Shown here: positions 25,790 through 38,358 of the stretch, in pieces
Position numbering within the stretch: the stretch's first letter is position 1
How the letters are laid out: each line of letters begins with the position of its first letter
Source of the DNA: Rhodeus uyekii
Taxonomy: Eukaryota; Chordata; Actinopteri; Cypriniformes; Acheilognathidae
Reading direction: 5' to 3'
DNA: 64,000 nt
Assembly: GCA_037043235.1 (NCBI GenBank)
Contig: JAWRVZ010000216.1
Coordinates: forward strand, 952,501 to 1,016,500
Position numbers and translations under genes: made by a program
Notes under the pieces: generated by a model
What the model was told of the DNA's origin: nothing
Seen by the model: the letters and a program-made list of their open reading frames with translations, nothing else
Databases searched by the model: none

Positions 25790-26952
25790 ACCCACCCAAA
25801 GGATTATAAGGAATAACTGTTCAATTTCTCATTAATGCAATTATCTAATCAACCAATCACATGGCAGTTGCTTCAATGCATTTAGGGGTTGGTCCTGGTC
25901 AAGACAATCTCCTGAACTCCAAACTGAATGTCAGAATGGGAAAGAAAGGGGATTTAAGCAATTTTGAGTGTGGCATGGTTGTTGGTGCCAGACGGGCCGG
26001 TCTGAGTATTTCACAATCTGCTCAGTTACTGGGAATTTCACGCACAACCATTTCTAGGGTTTACAAAGAATGGTGTGAAGCGGGAAAAACATCTAGTATG
26101 CGGCAGTCCTGTGGGAGAAAATGCCTTGTTGATGCTCGAGGTCAGAGGAGAATGAGCGACTGATTCAAGCTGATAAAAGAACAACTTTGACTGAAATAAC
26201 CTCTCGTTACAACCGATGTATGCAGCAATGCAGCATTTGTGAATACACAACACACACAACATTGAGGCAGATGGACTACAACAGCAGAAGACCCCACCGG
26301 GTACCATTCATCTCCACTACAAATAGGAGAAAGAGTCCATAATTTGCACAAGCTCAACAAAATTGGACAGTTGAAGACTGGAAAAATGTTTCCTGGTCTG
26401 ATGATTTCTGTTGAGACATTCAGATGGTAGAGTCAGAATTTGGCGTAAACAGAATGAGAACATGGATCCATCATGCCACTGTGCAGGCTGGTGGTGGTGA
26501 TGTAATCGTGTCGGGGATGTGTTCTTTGCACACTTTAGGCCCCTTAGTGCCAACTTTAGGCATCGTTTAAATGCCACGGCCTACCTGAGCATTGTTTCTG
26601 ACCATGTCCATCCCTATATGACCATCATGTACAAATCCTCTGATGCTGCTTCCAGCAGGATAATGCACCATATCACAAAGCTCGAATAAATTTCTTGAAC
26701 ATGACAATGAGTTCACTGTACTAAAACGGCCCCACAGTCACCAGATCTCAACCCAATAGAGCATCTTTGGGATTTGGTAGAACGGGAGCTTCGTGTCCTG
26801 GATGTGCATCCCACAAATCTCCATCAACTGCAAGATGCTCCTATCAATATGGGCCAACAGTTCTAAAGAATGCTTTCAGTACCTTGTTGAATCAATGCCA
26901 CGTAGAATTAACAATTTTAGTATGGTGTTCCTAATAATCCTTTAGGTGACAA
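25790..26952 (+). mobile_element. Tc1-like transposon, same family as 12054-14963, not interrupted
   Basis: The ends 'cacccacccaaaggatta' and 'taatcctttaggtga' are inverted repeats like those at 12054 and 14963, and a TA precedes the left end. The length of about 1.16 kb equals that of the other copy without its LINE. Transposase fragments are in the forward sense. Confidence 0.85.
25936..26880 (+). pseudogene. Tc1-like transposase remnant
   Basis: The N-terminal helix-turn-helix part is intact to 26163 (GLSISQSAQLLGISRTTISR, then SCGRKCLVDARGQRR) and ends in a TGA. Further on, other frames give RRPHRVPFISTT, a strand with TVEDWKN, DGRVRIWRKQNENMDP-like sequence, and 'caacccaatagagcatcttt' encoding the NPIEHLW region with the third acidic residue. 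Frameshifts make it inactive. Confidence 0.85.
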
Positions 26953-27423
26953 CTGTGGCATGTTGAGGCTATGATATATATGTGTAGTTTGCTATTTTTC
27001 ATTACCAATGCTTTAGATATAAAAGAAAGAAAACATTTGGTAGAAAAAAACATGGTAATGAAGAGCTATCGATTTTTACAAGTTAGAAAGAACTTTAAAG
27101 TCTAGATGTTCTCAAATTATTGGCCAAACAATTGTCTTTCCTCACATTCTCTGCTATTAATGACCGATAAGGTTTTAGGTGCTTAAATAATATAAAATAC
27201 ATAATATACTATGCAACATGCAATTGTTAAATAGGCTATTACCTAATAGCAGTTATGTTAATAATCAGCTTTGCATGTGGATGATACGATAAAAAATAAA
27301 TAAACAAACAAACAAGCAGTCTCCTTTTATCAAAACACTACACACAATTCGTTACATCACAGGCTATGTCCTCTCTCACTAAACAGTGAAGTAAGAGTCT
27401 CAAATCAAAACAAGCCTCCTTCA

Positions 27424-27620
27424 TTAAGTGAATAAGGGATATCCTGACAATCTTGACATAGGGCTGGGATCATAAACCTTCCACCCCATGCTGAAAGAAA
27501 ATAAACTCCTCAATGCGGTTAAAGAAGGGAGAGCGTGATGAGAGATGTTGGAGTGAACATTGTGGATTCTTTGAGAGTGAATTGGTGGAAAGATACATTT
27601 CTCAGATGTCAATGTGTCTA
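27424..27620 (-). pseudogene. Remnant of a Tc1/IS630-type DDE transposase (different family)
   Basis: The minus-strand translation, combined over two frames, resembles the end of a fish DDE transposase: a histidine-rich strand, then a proline/asparagine/IEE-like site, then FQHG with WKVYDPSP. The element at 62040-62270 has the same block order. Too little remains to define ends. Confidence 0.45.
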
Positions 27621-28945
27621 ATCTGCTTCTGAATTCTTTTGGTCTTCTGGTGTGATGATGTAGTCAAAATAGCTCTGTGGCAAATCATGTTTCTCCCTTT
27701 TCTTCTTACATTTTTCAAGTTAAACCCAGCCTCATCTCTGATACATTCCTGTGGGATTTGGATCAGCATCAATTAGCAAATCTCAGAAGAAGTAAAAACA
27801 GACAACTGTGGTTAGTAGGATGAGATAAAGTCCAGTCCTCCTTTCATGCTCCTGAAACTCCTCCGTGAGAAACTCACAGCTGTTTGCCTCGCCCAACTTG
27901 TTACAACAATGTGTAATATACTCTTGCAATATATTTAGATGTAAAAAGGTTCTGTGTGCAAAAGTGTAAATTGCTTTCCTGCACATATTCATCCCAAAGT
28001 TCTTTTACTCTTTCCGAATTTATTTTAAGGCTCTCTGTAGATTTGTTTCATCTGTGTGATGAGGATTTAAGGATTTTTAAGGATTCTCCCCAGTGTTGAT
28101 AGAGATTATTGGAAACTGTGTGGTCACTGAGATTGGATTATTGACCAAAACTATGTTAGTGATAAGCAGTGCCTTGAAATAGCAACCTTATTTTCCTATC
28201 TGATACAGAGGAATGCGTTTAGAGTTTTGTAAAACACTGTGTAGATGCAAGGCTAAAAAAAAGTGCGTATTTGTGCAGATCTGCATTGTGGTTTTGCTCC
28301 TTGAGTGTCAGGTTTCACTAACCGTGTGTTTATGTTTATGTTTTATTATTTATTTTAGTGTTTAAGTAATCATAAAAAAACACCCCAAAAACTGTTTGTC
28401 AGATCTGTGGGGTTCTGAGTTCTTTTCTGGCTGTTTTGTGTGTTTTGCAAGTGTGTGTTTTGTTTGGAATTACATCTGTCATCAAGTTTTTGTGACGATA
28501 CAGTAAAGTAAACTTTGCACTGACCTGTAGAGGGCAATGTTGTTTATAGAATCACAGAGGCAGAACGGAGCAAAACAGAGTGAGAGATCGATCATTTATA
28601 TGAATATGTATTTATGAGGAAATATTAAGAATGATTGTATAATTTGATACCATACATTATATTGCACTGTACAGTTTTGTAAGGGTCCACATATCAGACC
28701 TCCTGAAACACAAGCAAAACAAATTTAATCACTTAAAAATAATTTACAAATTATTTAGTCAAATATGTGTCCATTATAAAGACAAAAGAATCCTGAGTGT
28801 GCATATACTTTTTTCCTCTCAAAGTGCAAGGTGAGCTAGTCTGAAATGTAAATGAACCTGAGGCAACAGGTGTATATTTGGTAGAGGACTGAAACATTAC
28901 CCGTTACATTACCCCCACAACCAACCTCCCCCCCCCCCCACTCCT
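27621..28945. other. Intergenic DNA without recognised gene
   Basis: Part of 27621-28330 may belong to the eroded DDE element to the left. A 69-codon minus-strand frame at 27783-27992 shows no family motif. I see nothing else that can be supported. Confidence 0.4.
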
Positions 28946-29135
<190 letters not shown>

Positions 29136-29339
29136 CCCCCTTCTGGTCCTCTTAATTTACTGTTATATTGAGCTGTCTGGGACAAACGTCTCTTGGCTAC
29201 TACAACTACATATGTTGTCTAATTCGGTTTCCATTTTCGTCACATGTCTGAGTGAGAGTGAAATGTGACCAAATGAAAGTCTTACTATCAATTTTTTTCA
29301 AAAGTACTAATCCTTTCTGTAGAAACTGAAGGTTTTCTT

Positions 29340-30647
29340 AAATAAATGTCTCCCCAAAACGAATACAGGCCGGCGGGTCAGGCCGCGAAAGTTCAGGGTC
29401 AGGCTGCAAGAGTTCAGGGTTGATTTGCAGCGCCGGCAGGGCGAGCAGTCTCAGCGGCGCCTCTGGAACTGGCGGACCGGAGGAGGTCTTTCTCCTCCTC
29501 CTCCACCTCCGCCGCTTGCGGAGGCAACGAGCAGGTTCTGGGACGGCGGCCTCCGGGATGGCAGCGGTCTTTCTGGCAAACTCAGCTGCTAAGAATTCTT
29601 GTGGGTACGGGCCCATGAATGGCATGGAGATGGCCTTCACAAACCCCCAAAAACTCTAATTGTCCATAGCCCTCATCCTCCACCAGCAAAGGGGTTTATC
29701 CAGGGAGTAGTTTAGAAGGTCCTTTAGAGATGCGTTGTTGAGGTTCAGGCCCTCAGCGGCTGTACAAAACGTTAACGCGAACTGTCTCAGGTCACCCCCT
29801 TGCTGACGGAGGAAAGACATACGTCAGACCTGTTGTGGGTGATGCTGGTGGCTGACGTGCCTCTGCTCCACAGTGTTTCCTCCCCATCCTTCAAAAGACC
29901 GGATGGAGAGAGAGAAAAAATAAAAAAAATATATTCCTTCCCCGGTGAGTCCTTAAATGGTCGCGTCGTTCTGCCACATATCAGAAAGGGAGGACAGAAA
30001 GGGAACATTTCTTATGTTACAAATAAAACAAACATAAACCAAAACCACCCACAAGGGGGAAAACATAACTAGAAAACTGAACATAAAGCATTACACAAGG
30101 AACTGGGAGAGAGGGTACAGACCAGACGAGGGAACAGCAGGAACAGCCATGAAAGACAACGACGCGAAGCCGGACAGCAAACACTGAGGGATATAAATAG
30201 GGCACATGAGGGAAGGTATTGATTAGAGACAGTTGGGAATGATTACAGGAAAAAAGGAGGCAGGGCAGACACTAACGAGTCAACAAGCAAGAGAGAGAGT
30301 AGTGCCACGGTTCCGTCCACTAGAACAGTGGTCCCCAACCTTTTTTGTGCCGCTGACCGTTAAACGTGTGATAATGAGATGGCGAGTGAGATGGGTGATG
30401 GGTCCGCGCGAGATTGGTGACGCCGGGATGGGTGCGGAGACTGTTCAAACGTCTCCATAGTCACATCGCCACAGCCGCTTGCAGCCGCTTCCGCGAATGC
30501 GCTCCGCGGCCCGGTACCATTTCATCGACGGACCGTTCCGCGAAATCGCTCCGCGGCCCGGTGGCACTTCGTTCGGGGGTTGGGGACCACTGCACTAGAA
30601 CACTAAAAACACTTGAAACAGAGACTGAAGCTGACAGAACCGTGACA
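29340..30647 (-). mobile_element. LTR retrotransposon remnant (LTR plus gag-like start), minus strand
   Basis: Read on the minus strand, the element begins TGTCACGGTTCTGTC at 30647, the usual start of many cypriniform LTRs. It has a TATA-like 'tatttatatccc' near 30195 and continues to about 30010. Downstream, 29340-29830 contains a gag-like frame with an internal stop, a tryptophan-rich segment, and an arginine-rich tail (CLRKRRRWRRRRK) followed by proline-rich sequence. No protease or reverse transcriptase follows, so it is truncated. A hAT element is nested inside the LTR. Confidence 0.6.
30326..30592. mobile_element. Small non-autonomous hAT element (MITE)
   Basis: The 267-bp element has perfect 15-bp terminal inverted repeats CAGTGGTCCCCAACC and is flanked by an identical 8-bp direct repeat CACTAGAA (30318-30325 and 30593-30600), the hAT hallmark. 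The interior is CpG-rich and non-coding. Confidence 0.93.
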
Positions 30648-30649
30648 GT

Positions 30650-31315
30650 ATGGCTTTCTATCTTGTTAGGAAGATAAGATAAGATAAAGAAAGTCTAAGA
30701 ATGTTCATGCAGCACTTTAGCAATGAAAATTATTTGGGAATGGGGAATACTGAAAGAAAAACATAATTATTATGATTTATGTAACCAAATCTTTTGAGAC
30801 CAGACAATAGTTTTGCACTGCAGCACTTTAATCTCATTCACTTGGACATATTCAAAATTGCTGCCTTAAGACATGTTATGCAAGATTTGAATAACTAGCA
30901 CCAATCCCTATTGATTCTTGCTGATCAGACAACGCTGATCTAATCATTTCAGTTGAAAATTTTTTTTTTACCATTTACCATCATTCAAAGAATATGATTT
31001 ATTTTAGCCAGAGCAACCTTCAAATTGATGTTATGAAATTCAGTTTTCATATGTTTACACTTTTTTTAAGTGTTTGAAATGTCTGCTGATTGTTTCACAG
31101 AAAAGTCACTGTGACCAAAATTATGGAATTGAAATTTTGATTGTTCACACCTGCTCATAATTTTTCATAGTTGTGTATTTGTAGTCTCAGTCACTCTTTG
31201 CACATTTTTTGTCAAGTCTTGAATGTAATTGCCACTGTCATTTTCTATAATCATAGTCCTGTCTGTCATGGTTTATCTGACTCGTGTTGTCTTGTTTAAA
31301 AAAAAATCGTGTAAA
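30650..31315. other. Intergenic AT-rich DNA
   Basis: Short poly-T runs and a few GATA-like units at 30668-30690. No gene or mobile-element signature was recognised. Confidence 0.5.
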
Positions 31316-31575
31316 ATGATTGTTCGGCTGCATAATTTAGGTCAGCCGGAACCGAGAACATTCCCATAACATCTGATGTACTCGATACATCAGAAGAAGA
31401 ATGGCATCTACGCTGATATGGTCTCTGTTTATCCCGAGGTTACCATGGTCAGCCAGATCCGGGCCGTATCCAGATCAGATGAAGGACCTGCACCTGGACA
31501 CGAGCACAGCACTGCCCTGAAATATCTACATTGTAAAAAGCGCTATATAAATAAAGGTGACTTGACTTGACTTGT
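31316..31575 (+). mobile_element. L2-type LINE 3' end
   Basis: The stretch from 'ggctgcataatttaggtcag' to 'catctacgctgatatggtct' is also found at 59601-59700 in the long L2 copy. It then ends in 'gcgctatataaataaaggtg' and 'acttgacttgact', the usual simple-repeat terminus. No coding sequence remains. Confidence 0.8.
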
Positions 31576-32959
31576 ACCTGTGCCTTTAGATTGCGTGATC
31601 TTTATTTGTTTACCCATCATCATGGCCCTTTGAAAATTGTCGAGGGATTCAACACTTATATTTTTTAGCCCTTAGCGTAGCTCATTAAAATCACTGCACA
31701 TGCATCTGAACCCAGAGTGTATTAGATCTGCTAGAAAAACAGCAGAAAAGCACTGGTTGAGGGTCCACCACACAAATTTTTTAGTGATTTTCTTTCCTTG
31801 CCAACATTTTCAAGGATATCGAGGATGTTAATGTTTCAATATTTTTCATGAGGCACAAGGAATTGAAATCTCTTGCTTATATTTTTTGAATATGACTATG
31901 ACTATTTTTAGGATATAACAATGTTATAAGTCACATGGCATATGCTAGGACTGCTATGTCAACAGATTACTAAAGAGAAATAATTAGTAATAATTAGTGT
32001 GGTATATGTAACTCATTACATTTATCATCTGTTCTATGGATATGAATGATGCATCGTATTGAAAAATTCATATTAGAATAAACACTTACAAATGTGCACT
32101 TTTTCAAAATATCTACATTTACAACTCAACGCTGTGACAGTTCCAACAAGAGGTTTCCAAATACCTGTTCATGTGGTGTGTTTCATATGGAAATGATAGC
32201 AAATGTGTTAGTAGTTGAATTATTGAATGGGAAAGGATCAATTAAAACCACTGTGATGTTTGTCTGTGTGTAAGTTTAACAGTACCATCAGAATTTAAGA
32301 GTGCCATAAATCTAGCATTCATTCCTTTTAGAGGTTAATATCTAGACAGTAACTAAACATACTCATTACTTAAACTTACTCACCCTTAATTTAAAATTTA
32401 GAATAATATAAAATTGTAAAAATGAAATTATGAAAACACCTGCTGACAGTCCGATGCATTTTCTTATTAAATACCTGACTTACAGATTTACTCCTATCAT
32501 CTTCTGCATTTAACCAACATCTAACAGCTTTAATCAAAGTATATGCTTAGGTCTCTCATTCTTCTGCCAGCATATGATATGGGACTTATGCTATTTCTGT
32601 CTCTGTAACTAGACTAGGCCATGTTTTTCTTCTCACATATTTGAATTTACGGTACCCATGGCAAAATTCCTCAAGGTTTCTTGGGCAACAGTCCAGGCAG
32701 GGAAATTTACCTTACAACAACCCAGGAGGGAAACCACTTATAGAATGAGGGTCTATTCTAGAGGGTACATTCTGTTCACAGAGGACACAGGTCTTCACAC
32801 TTGATTGGCATATCATAATATTGCATGTCCCATGTGGCATTAATTGAACATTTAAAATGGTGTTTGGGGAGTAAATTAGTTTCTGTCAAGATGGGAATAG
32901 CAAATTTATTCAAAGAATGTATTGTACCCATCTTCTCTACAGTAACCAAATGTCAGTCA

Positions 32960-33240
32960 AAGAAATTATGTTTTATAAACAAATTTCAGGAGGAGCACGT
33001 TCAAATCAACTCGCCATCAGCAATTATCATGTCTAATCCCATCAGCATCAGAGGTACATATTCGACTCACCTACATTTCTCGACAGTTTCCAGAGTCCCT
33101 CCATCATCCCGACTCCTCACTCTTGGCTTGCTCCTGTCACAGCCAGGAATACTAAAACTAGGGAGTACTCTGGGTTCGGGCCAAATATTGAGCACAGAAC
33201 TATATAATGCAGAACTATATAATCAAACACTTTTTCCAGG
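32960..33240 (+). repeat. Unnamed interspersed repeat, copy 1
   Basis: It matches 57890-58150 over about 250 bp: 'ggaggagcacgttcaaat', 'tcagcaattat/ac', 'cccatcagcatcagag', 'gactcacctacatttctcga', then 'ccctccatcatcccgactcc' and 'gttcgggccaaata'. Class unknown; no coding potential or clear terminal repeat is visible. Confidence 0.65.
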
Positions 33241-33434
33241 AGTGCTTTAAGAGATATTTTTCTAGAGACTAAAAGGAATGAAGGTAAACCCAATCAGCAG
33301 TGTTAATGGCACAATCTTGATTACCACAAAAGTAAACAAATAAAAATGTGAAAAATGAAGGAATGGGGCCAACTATTAGAGGATTTAAAAGCATAAATGT
33401 CAAAATTAAAGTTTTATTGAAGCACTTACTTCTA

Positions 33435-34415
33435 CAGTGGAATTTTGTCGACGGCCTCGGGCGTGGCAAAAAAGCGTCAAGATAACCGAGGATCGAGATA
33501 ACCAATTTGATTTGATGAAGCGATCGGCATGCTATAAAAATGTACATACACTGTATATGTTTGCTAACAACAAAAGGCATATGTGCACCAACTAACAGCA
33601 GAGATTGTAACGGCTAATTTATGTTTATGTTGTGAATAAACCTTCGCATCGAGTTTTTTTATTTCCATTTATTTCATTTCTGGGCAGTCGTCAACCACTC
33701 TGACAGCCGGAGCAAGATTTACCAGTATACGATAAAAAACACCTTCGATTCTCCATACAAAACTTTAATTATATTCTCCAACATTGCAAACACTATATCG
33801 CTCACAGCATAAACAGTCACAACACACATAAACACATTCACTCATAACACAGTCATTTCGCTCGGACACAGTTCTGAAAGTATTGCACACGTGGTTAATA
33901 TGGTTTCTTTACAAACTCTAAAATGCTTTGTTGCTTTTTGCCTTTAACGGTCTGCTTGAAAACAAATGCTCCTAAGCTTCTATCAGTAACAACGTCTTTG
34001 TCGATGTCAATGTAATCTGGGAATTCCTGGACAGTGATGGTGAACTCCTGCGCCTCTGTAAAGCTTGATTTTTGCACGAGGTCTTCTGCGGCTGCACGGC
34101 ACTTCGCCGCAAGAGTGAGTGAAGCATCATTGGAGTGAGCGACCGTACAGACCGTGATGCACATTCAATGTGAACTCAGCGCATGCGCAGTGAACTCAGT
34201 ACTATCATTAGTCAGGGGGATTGAGATAACTGATGTGAAGTGGTGAATTTGTCCCTCTTTTGTACTCGAGATATTAGGGTTTGGCAACATAAAAGAATCG
34301 ACATAGCCGATGAGAAAATGCTTAGACAATGAGGAAGTTTGGCGGTTCCACTTCAAAAACGTCGCCATAACAGAGTTGGCGAGTTAACAGAGCTCGAGAT
34401 AAGTGGGTTCCACTG
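33435..34415 (-). mobile_element. Internally deleted Tigger/pogo-type transposon, second copy
   Basis: It has CAGTGGAATTTTGTCG at the left end and its inverted partner 'gtgggttccactg' at the right, with TA on both sides (33433-33434 and 34416-34417). The minus-strand frame 33895-34164 keeps the transposase C-terminus (DYIDIDKDVVTDRS and KGKKQQSILEFVKKPY). It is the inverse of 8254-9404 and lacks the transposase core. Confidence 0.85.
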
Positions 34416-34417
34416 TA

Positions 34418-36590
34418 CAATAAAAAAAAAAAACATTGGTCCTAGACCTACCTTATTTTTCTTAGGAAAATGGGACAGGCCAAAATACAATTTCTTAATC
34501 AACATTATGCCACAAGTGCATTCGATTGAGCTTAACTTGTATTGTACTTGGAATTTTCCTTGAAAATTTGCTAAATGTAGCAATGCAGTTTTGCAAATGT
34601 TAGTTCCAAGACAATCATAAATAATCGGTTGATTATATGTCTCATGTGTCATCTTGTACCAGGGCGGCTTCTTACACTAATGCAGGCCATCATATTTGTT
34701 CGTGAATGCATGTTTTTGAAGATGACAAAGAATGTGTATCAACACAACTCGACAATCCACTGAGCTCCTGGGATTTGATTCAGGTAATACAGGATTGAAA
34801 CAATTTACATATATGTGATTGTTGTTATTTTTTGTATTTAATTTATTTGTTTGTTTGGTAAAGCTGAAAGTGCACAAAAAAATAACAGAGTATTATTACA
34901 AGTGAAACCAAGGTTTACCTCTCAGAGTTTGCATTTTCTTTACATTTCTTGAACTGTCAGGCTCAGTAGAGCAATATTGATTGCACCTTTCTATCACTGA
35001 GAACAAATTACAATACCACGTTGGCACTACAAATAACACTTTCAAGCAAACTGGAAAATACACTTTCTTATTAATTTTGCTTCCACACAATGCATCATTT
35101 TCTGTTGCTTGCACTGAAACAAAACATCCAACATATGCATTACCAGCAAATCATTTATTCCACAAACACTTCACAATAAGGTTGTATATAGTAAGCAGTC
35201 AGCTAACACAATAGCAAAAAAACTGTGAACAGTGCTTGTGGAGCATTTATTAATCTTGTTGAATTATAATTTTCACATACACTTATATACATTTATCTTT
35301 ACTTGCAATGAACATTTCATACATTAACACTAACAAAGATTAATAAATGCTGCAAAAACAATACGTAGCACTGTTTGTTCATGACATATAATGCATTAAC
35401 TACTGTTAATGTATAGAACCTTATTGTAAAATGTAACATTTCTTTGTGGTTTTTGTATTTATTTCTTCATACAAACCTAGTGCTTTGAATTGAGATGACT
35501 ACAGTCATAACCTAGTGAGCTGTGTTGTTGTCAGGAGCTAATATGATACCTTAAATAGGTTTTGGACTTTTCTGAGGAATTTCATGACACACCCCTCACT
35601 GCTTTATGGTAAAGGGTTAACTAAATGTTATTTCTTCGTTTATGGATATGACTTGTAAAGCATTGAAGACATTAAACCACGCAGACAGAACATTCAGTTT
35701 GATTTTAACTTATGGTTTATCTTGGCAGACATTCTGAATTATTCTTGCTGGCACTCCACATAAGAAACTGAACAATCACACAGTATTTAATGTGACATAC
35801 CAAGGATCCTCTTTAACAGAGCAAACACACTGTGTGGTCGTCAACATTGTCTCATTATCTTCACAGATAAAAGTTTTGAAACATTTTAAATCATATTTAA
35901 AAAAGCCCAGTGTTTTTTCCCTTGAAACTACTTTAACAGCGATTTATCTTACAGTGACTGATCATGAAAATAACAAGCCACCCTGTTTATTTTCTTTTAA
36001 GTCACATCGTCATTAACACTGCAGGATTCATAAAGAAAATAGCTTTTCTGTGCTTCCCTAAAAACCTAAGCACTGAGCATCAAAGCAATCTACACTGTGT
36101 ACTGTTTACTGAGACACCTGAAAAATCATTGATGCATGCAAAAATGTGTTGCTCTGTAAAATTGTGATGTTGCCTGCAGGGACAACAACAGTACTTTTTG
36201 TAAATACCCAGTAGGATGAGTGCTTTACGCTTTGATCGTTGCCTGACAAATGGAGATCTGAATGAAAAAAAGAAAAGACAACGCCTCCTTTAAAAGCGTG
36301 CAGAGTAGAAAAACCTCTTAGTCAAGATGAGCCTCAAGCTCGGCCATTTCTGAATCAATTATTCATCGGAATTGGATTAGATGGCCTCTGTGATTTCCCT
36401 TCTTCTTTCTCGAGTCATCTCTGTCCATCTGCATGTCTGTGGATAGTTTCAGCATGATGTGTTTTACATTTCCCTATTGTCGGCATTGCACTTCACTCCT
36501 CAAGAAGCATGTCAGAGGTTCTTTCTTGCTCTTTGGGAGTGTACAGATCAATCCTGAGTGGTAACTTGTAGTGTGGTATATAATTCAAGG
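34418..36590. other. Intergenic DNA downstream of lrrc3c
   Basis: Apart from the MITE-like element at 35230-35436, no exon or RNA gene was recognised. A spliced gene with small exons cannot be excluded by eye. Confidence 0.4.
35230..35436. repeat. Short inverted-repeat DNA element (MITE-like)
   Basis: Inverted segments 'gcatttattaatcttgtt' (35244) and 'aacaaagattaataaatgc' (to 35350) are followed by 'ttaatgtatagaaccttatt' and 'gtaaaatgtaac'. This is the layout of a very common cypriniform DNA-transposon MITE. The boundaries are approximate. Confidence 0.55.
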
Positions 36591-36594
36591 GGTC

Positions 36595-36600
36595 TTTATT
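36595..36600 (-). terminator. Candidate polyadenylation signal of the LRRC3-family gene
   Basis: AATAAA on the minus strand about 120 nt after the stop codon. It is the first canonical signal downstream. Confidence 0.5.
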
Positions 36601-36717
36601 TTTTTAAACTGTTTTTACGTTAAACTTTATAGACAGGTAGCCCATTGCCCAGTGTGCCCATTGCCTTTTGGCAGCCTGAGAAGCTTCCTCCATACGTCAT
36701 GAGCACTTGGCCTGGCG

Positions 36718-37518
36718 CTATACCACAGTGCTGATGGTGGAAGACTCCTCAGACTTGCCCTGCCTGCTGGGCAGAGACTTGAGATACTCCAGGTGGCGCC
36801 TGGCATCTTCCTGATTGTGTCTCACATAGTAGACCAGATAGGAGATGACCATGGTGAACCATCCAAACATGGTCACCAACATGGCCACATCCGTGGTCTT
36901 TTTGAGCACCACACACAGGTCCAGGTCTTTGGCCAGCAGGAAAGGCACACCTTGGGCTCCAGAGTCTGCGGGTTCAGACGTCTGACAGATAATGCCAGTC
37001 AAAGACATCGGCTCTAAGTCTAGGCGTGGAAGGGCTGTCTGCAGCCTGCAGTCACAGTGCCAGGGGTTTCCAGTGAGGTTGGATCTTGCTCGAACGCCTT
37101 CTAAGGCATCTGGGTCCAGCGTCGTGAGCTGGTTGGTTGAGAGATCCAGAAACTGTAGAGAGTCTGCCAAGCCTCTAAAGGCTCCACTTTCAAGCAAAGC
37201 CAGTTCGTTATGGGAAAGATCTAGTTCAGCTAGCAGTGGAAGATTGTGAAAAGCATTGGCAGGGATGCTGGTCAGGAGGTTGTAGTCCAGGTAGAGGCGT
37301 TGTGTGTCATTGGGAATATCTTGGGGGATCTCAGTAAGATGCAGATTGCTGCAGCGCATGGTCTTGCCGCCAAATGAGCCCTCGCTGTCTGAACAGTAGC
37401 AGCGTTTGGAGCAGGAAGTCGCAGCGTGGTGGAAACAAAGTGTCATCAGCACCAAGCTGTGAAACAGCAACCACATGACCACAGAGTGCCGAAGCAGCCA
37501 ACCTGAGGGAAGCAGCAT
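36718..37518 (-). CDS. lrrc3c: LRRC3-family leucine-rich repeat membrane protein, probably Lrrc3c
   Basis: The 266-residue single-exon protein has a signal peptide or first hydrophobic segment (about 13-35) and a cysteine-rich N-terminal LRR cap (CSKRCYCSD). About three leucine-rich repeats follow (LYLDYNLLTSIPANAF, LDLSHNELALLESGAF, LDLSTNQLTTLDPDAL). A C-terminal cap begins NPWHCDCRLQ, and one membrane span follows (VTMFGWFTMVISYLVYYV). The cytosolic tail has EDARRHLEYLKSLPSRQ and ends STVV, a class I PDZ-type end as in LRRC3 and LRRC3B. Length fits the family (about 255-265 aa). The choice of LRRC3C over LRRC3 or LRRC3B rests on its place next to csf3 and med24 in the same relative orientation as in mammals. 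Its molecular role is poorly known. Confidence 0.85.
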   Translation of the reverse strand: MLLPSGWLLRHSVVMWLLFHSLVLMTLCFHHAATSCSKRCYCSDSEGSFGGKTMRCSNLHLTEIPQDIPNDTQRLYLDYNLLTSIPANAFHNLPLLAELDLSHNELALLESGAFRGLADSLQFLDLSTNQLTTLDPDALEGVRARSNLTGNPWHCDCRLQTALPRLDLEPMSLTGIICQTSEPADSGAQGVPFLLAKDLDLCVVLKKTTDVAMLVTMFGWFTMVISYLVYYVRHNQEDARRHLEYLKSLPSRQGKSEESSTISTVV

Positions 37519-37614
37519 TGTGGAACGGCGGGCATAATCCCTTTAGAGTATCACCTGTGCTGAGAGCATCGAGGAGGCCGTACCCAGCATCAAAATTCCC
37601 AGCTGCTTGCAAGC
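37519..37614 (-). other. lrrc3c: 5' UTR part of the LRRC3-family coding exon, bounded by a likely 3' splice site
   Basis: The minus strand reads 'ttttctag' followed by GCTTGCAAG at about 37614. This suggests that the coding exon starts here and that a non-coding exon lies further upstream (to the right). LRRC3-family genes usually have such upstream non-coding exons. It is inferred only. Confidence 0.45.
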
Positions 37615-38358
37615 CTAGAAAATTGAAGAATACCAGAACCAGTTAATAGAGCATATATATTTCTTTAAAGACTTTAAGACTTCAGAATATGTAAAGATCA
37701 GAGTGTCTTGGAATGCCAGTGTGCTTCATGTGTATAAAACATTAAAACATTTGATTGAAAATGATTCTTGTAACTGAAACAAATGGCTGCTAAACCATTT
37801 CAGAGCAAATGCGTAAATATTAAGATGTGTTATTTTTCTATCTTTCTCAGTTTTATTTAAAGTATTATTTACTATCTTGACATCCAGGATACCCATTAAT
37901 GCAGCCGTGCTATTGTTTATCTGCATGTACAGTCTATCACTAAATCTAATTTCCTTTTTCTTGCATCTATTGCAGCGATGTCTCACCAATCTCTTATGAT
38001 TTAAGGAGTTGTACTTTGCAGTAGCACTTTGCATTAAAAACAATCCTTCACAGAATATGCACTCATGTTGATAAGGGGAAAAGTGACACTTCCTCAAAAG
38101 TGTTGGTGGACTGAAAACCTTCTATGCTGGCCTAATTCACAGCTTTTCTGCAGGCATTAACACAATCCAGGACTGACAAAAGGCATGTGAAAAAGATGTT
38201 TTGGTTCTAGAAACTTCAAATAGGTAGAACAGTTACATAAAAGTTATAATACTTTGTTGTCTGACGTCTGGCCTTTCGTTGTTTTTAAAAATGTAATATG
38301 AATTGCAAAGAAGAATTACATTTTTAATTCCTCCACTGGGAAAATAAGAGTAATGCCT

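Noticed and set aside
32825..33250. 141-codon plus-strand frame as a host gene
   Set aside because: Most of it lies in an interspersed repeat also present at 57890-58150, and the reading frame is not kept between the copies.
37726..38097. 123-codon minus-strand frame upstream of the LRRC3-family gene
   Set aside because: No signal peptide, domain or family match, and the base composition is like the surrounding non-coding DNA.
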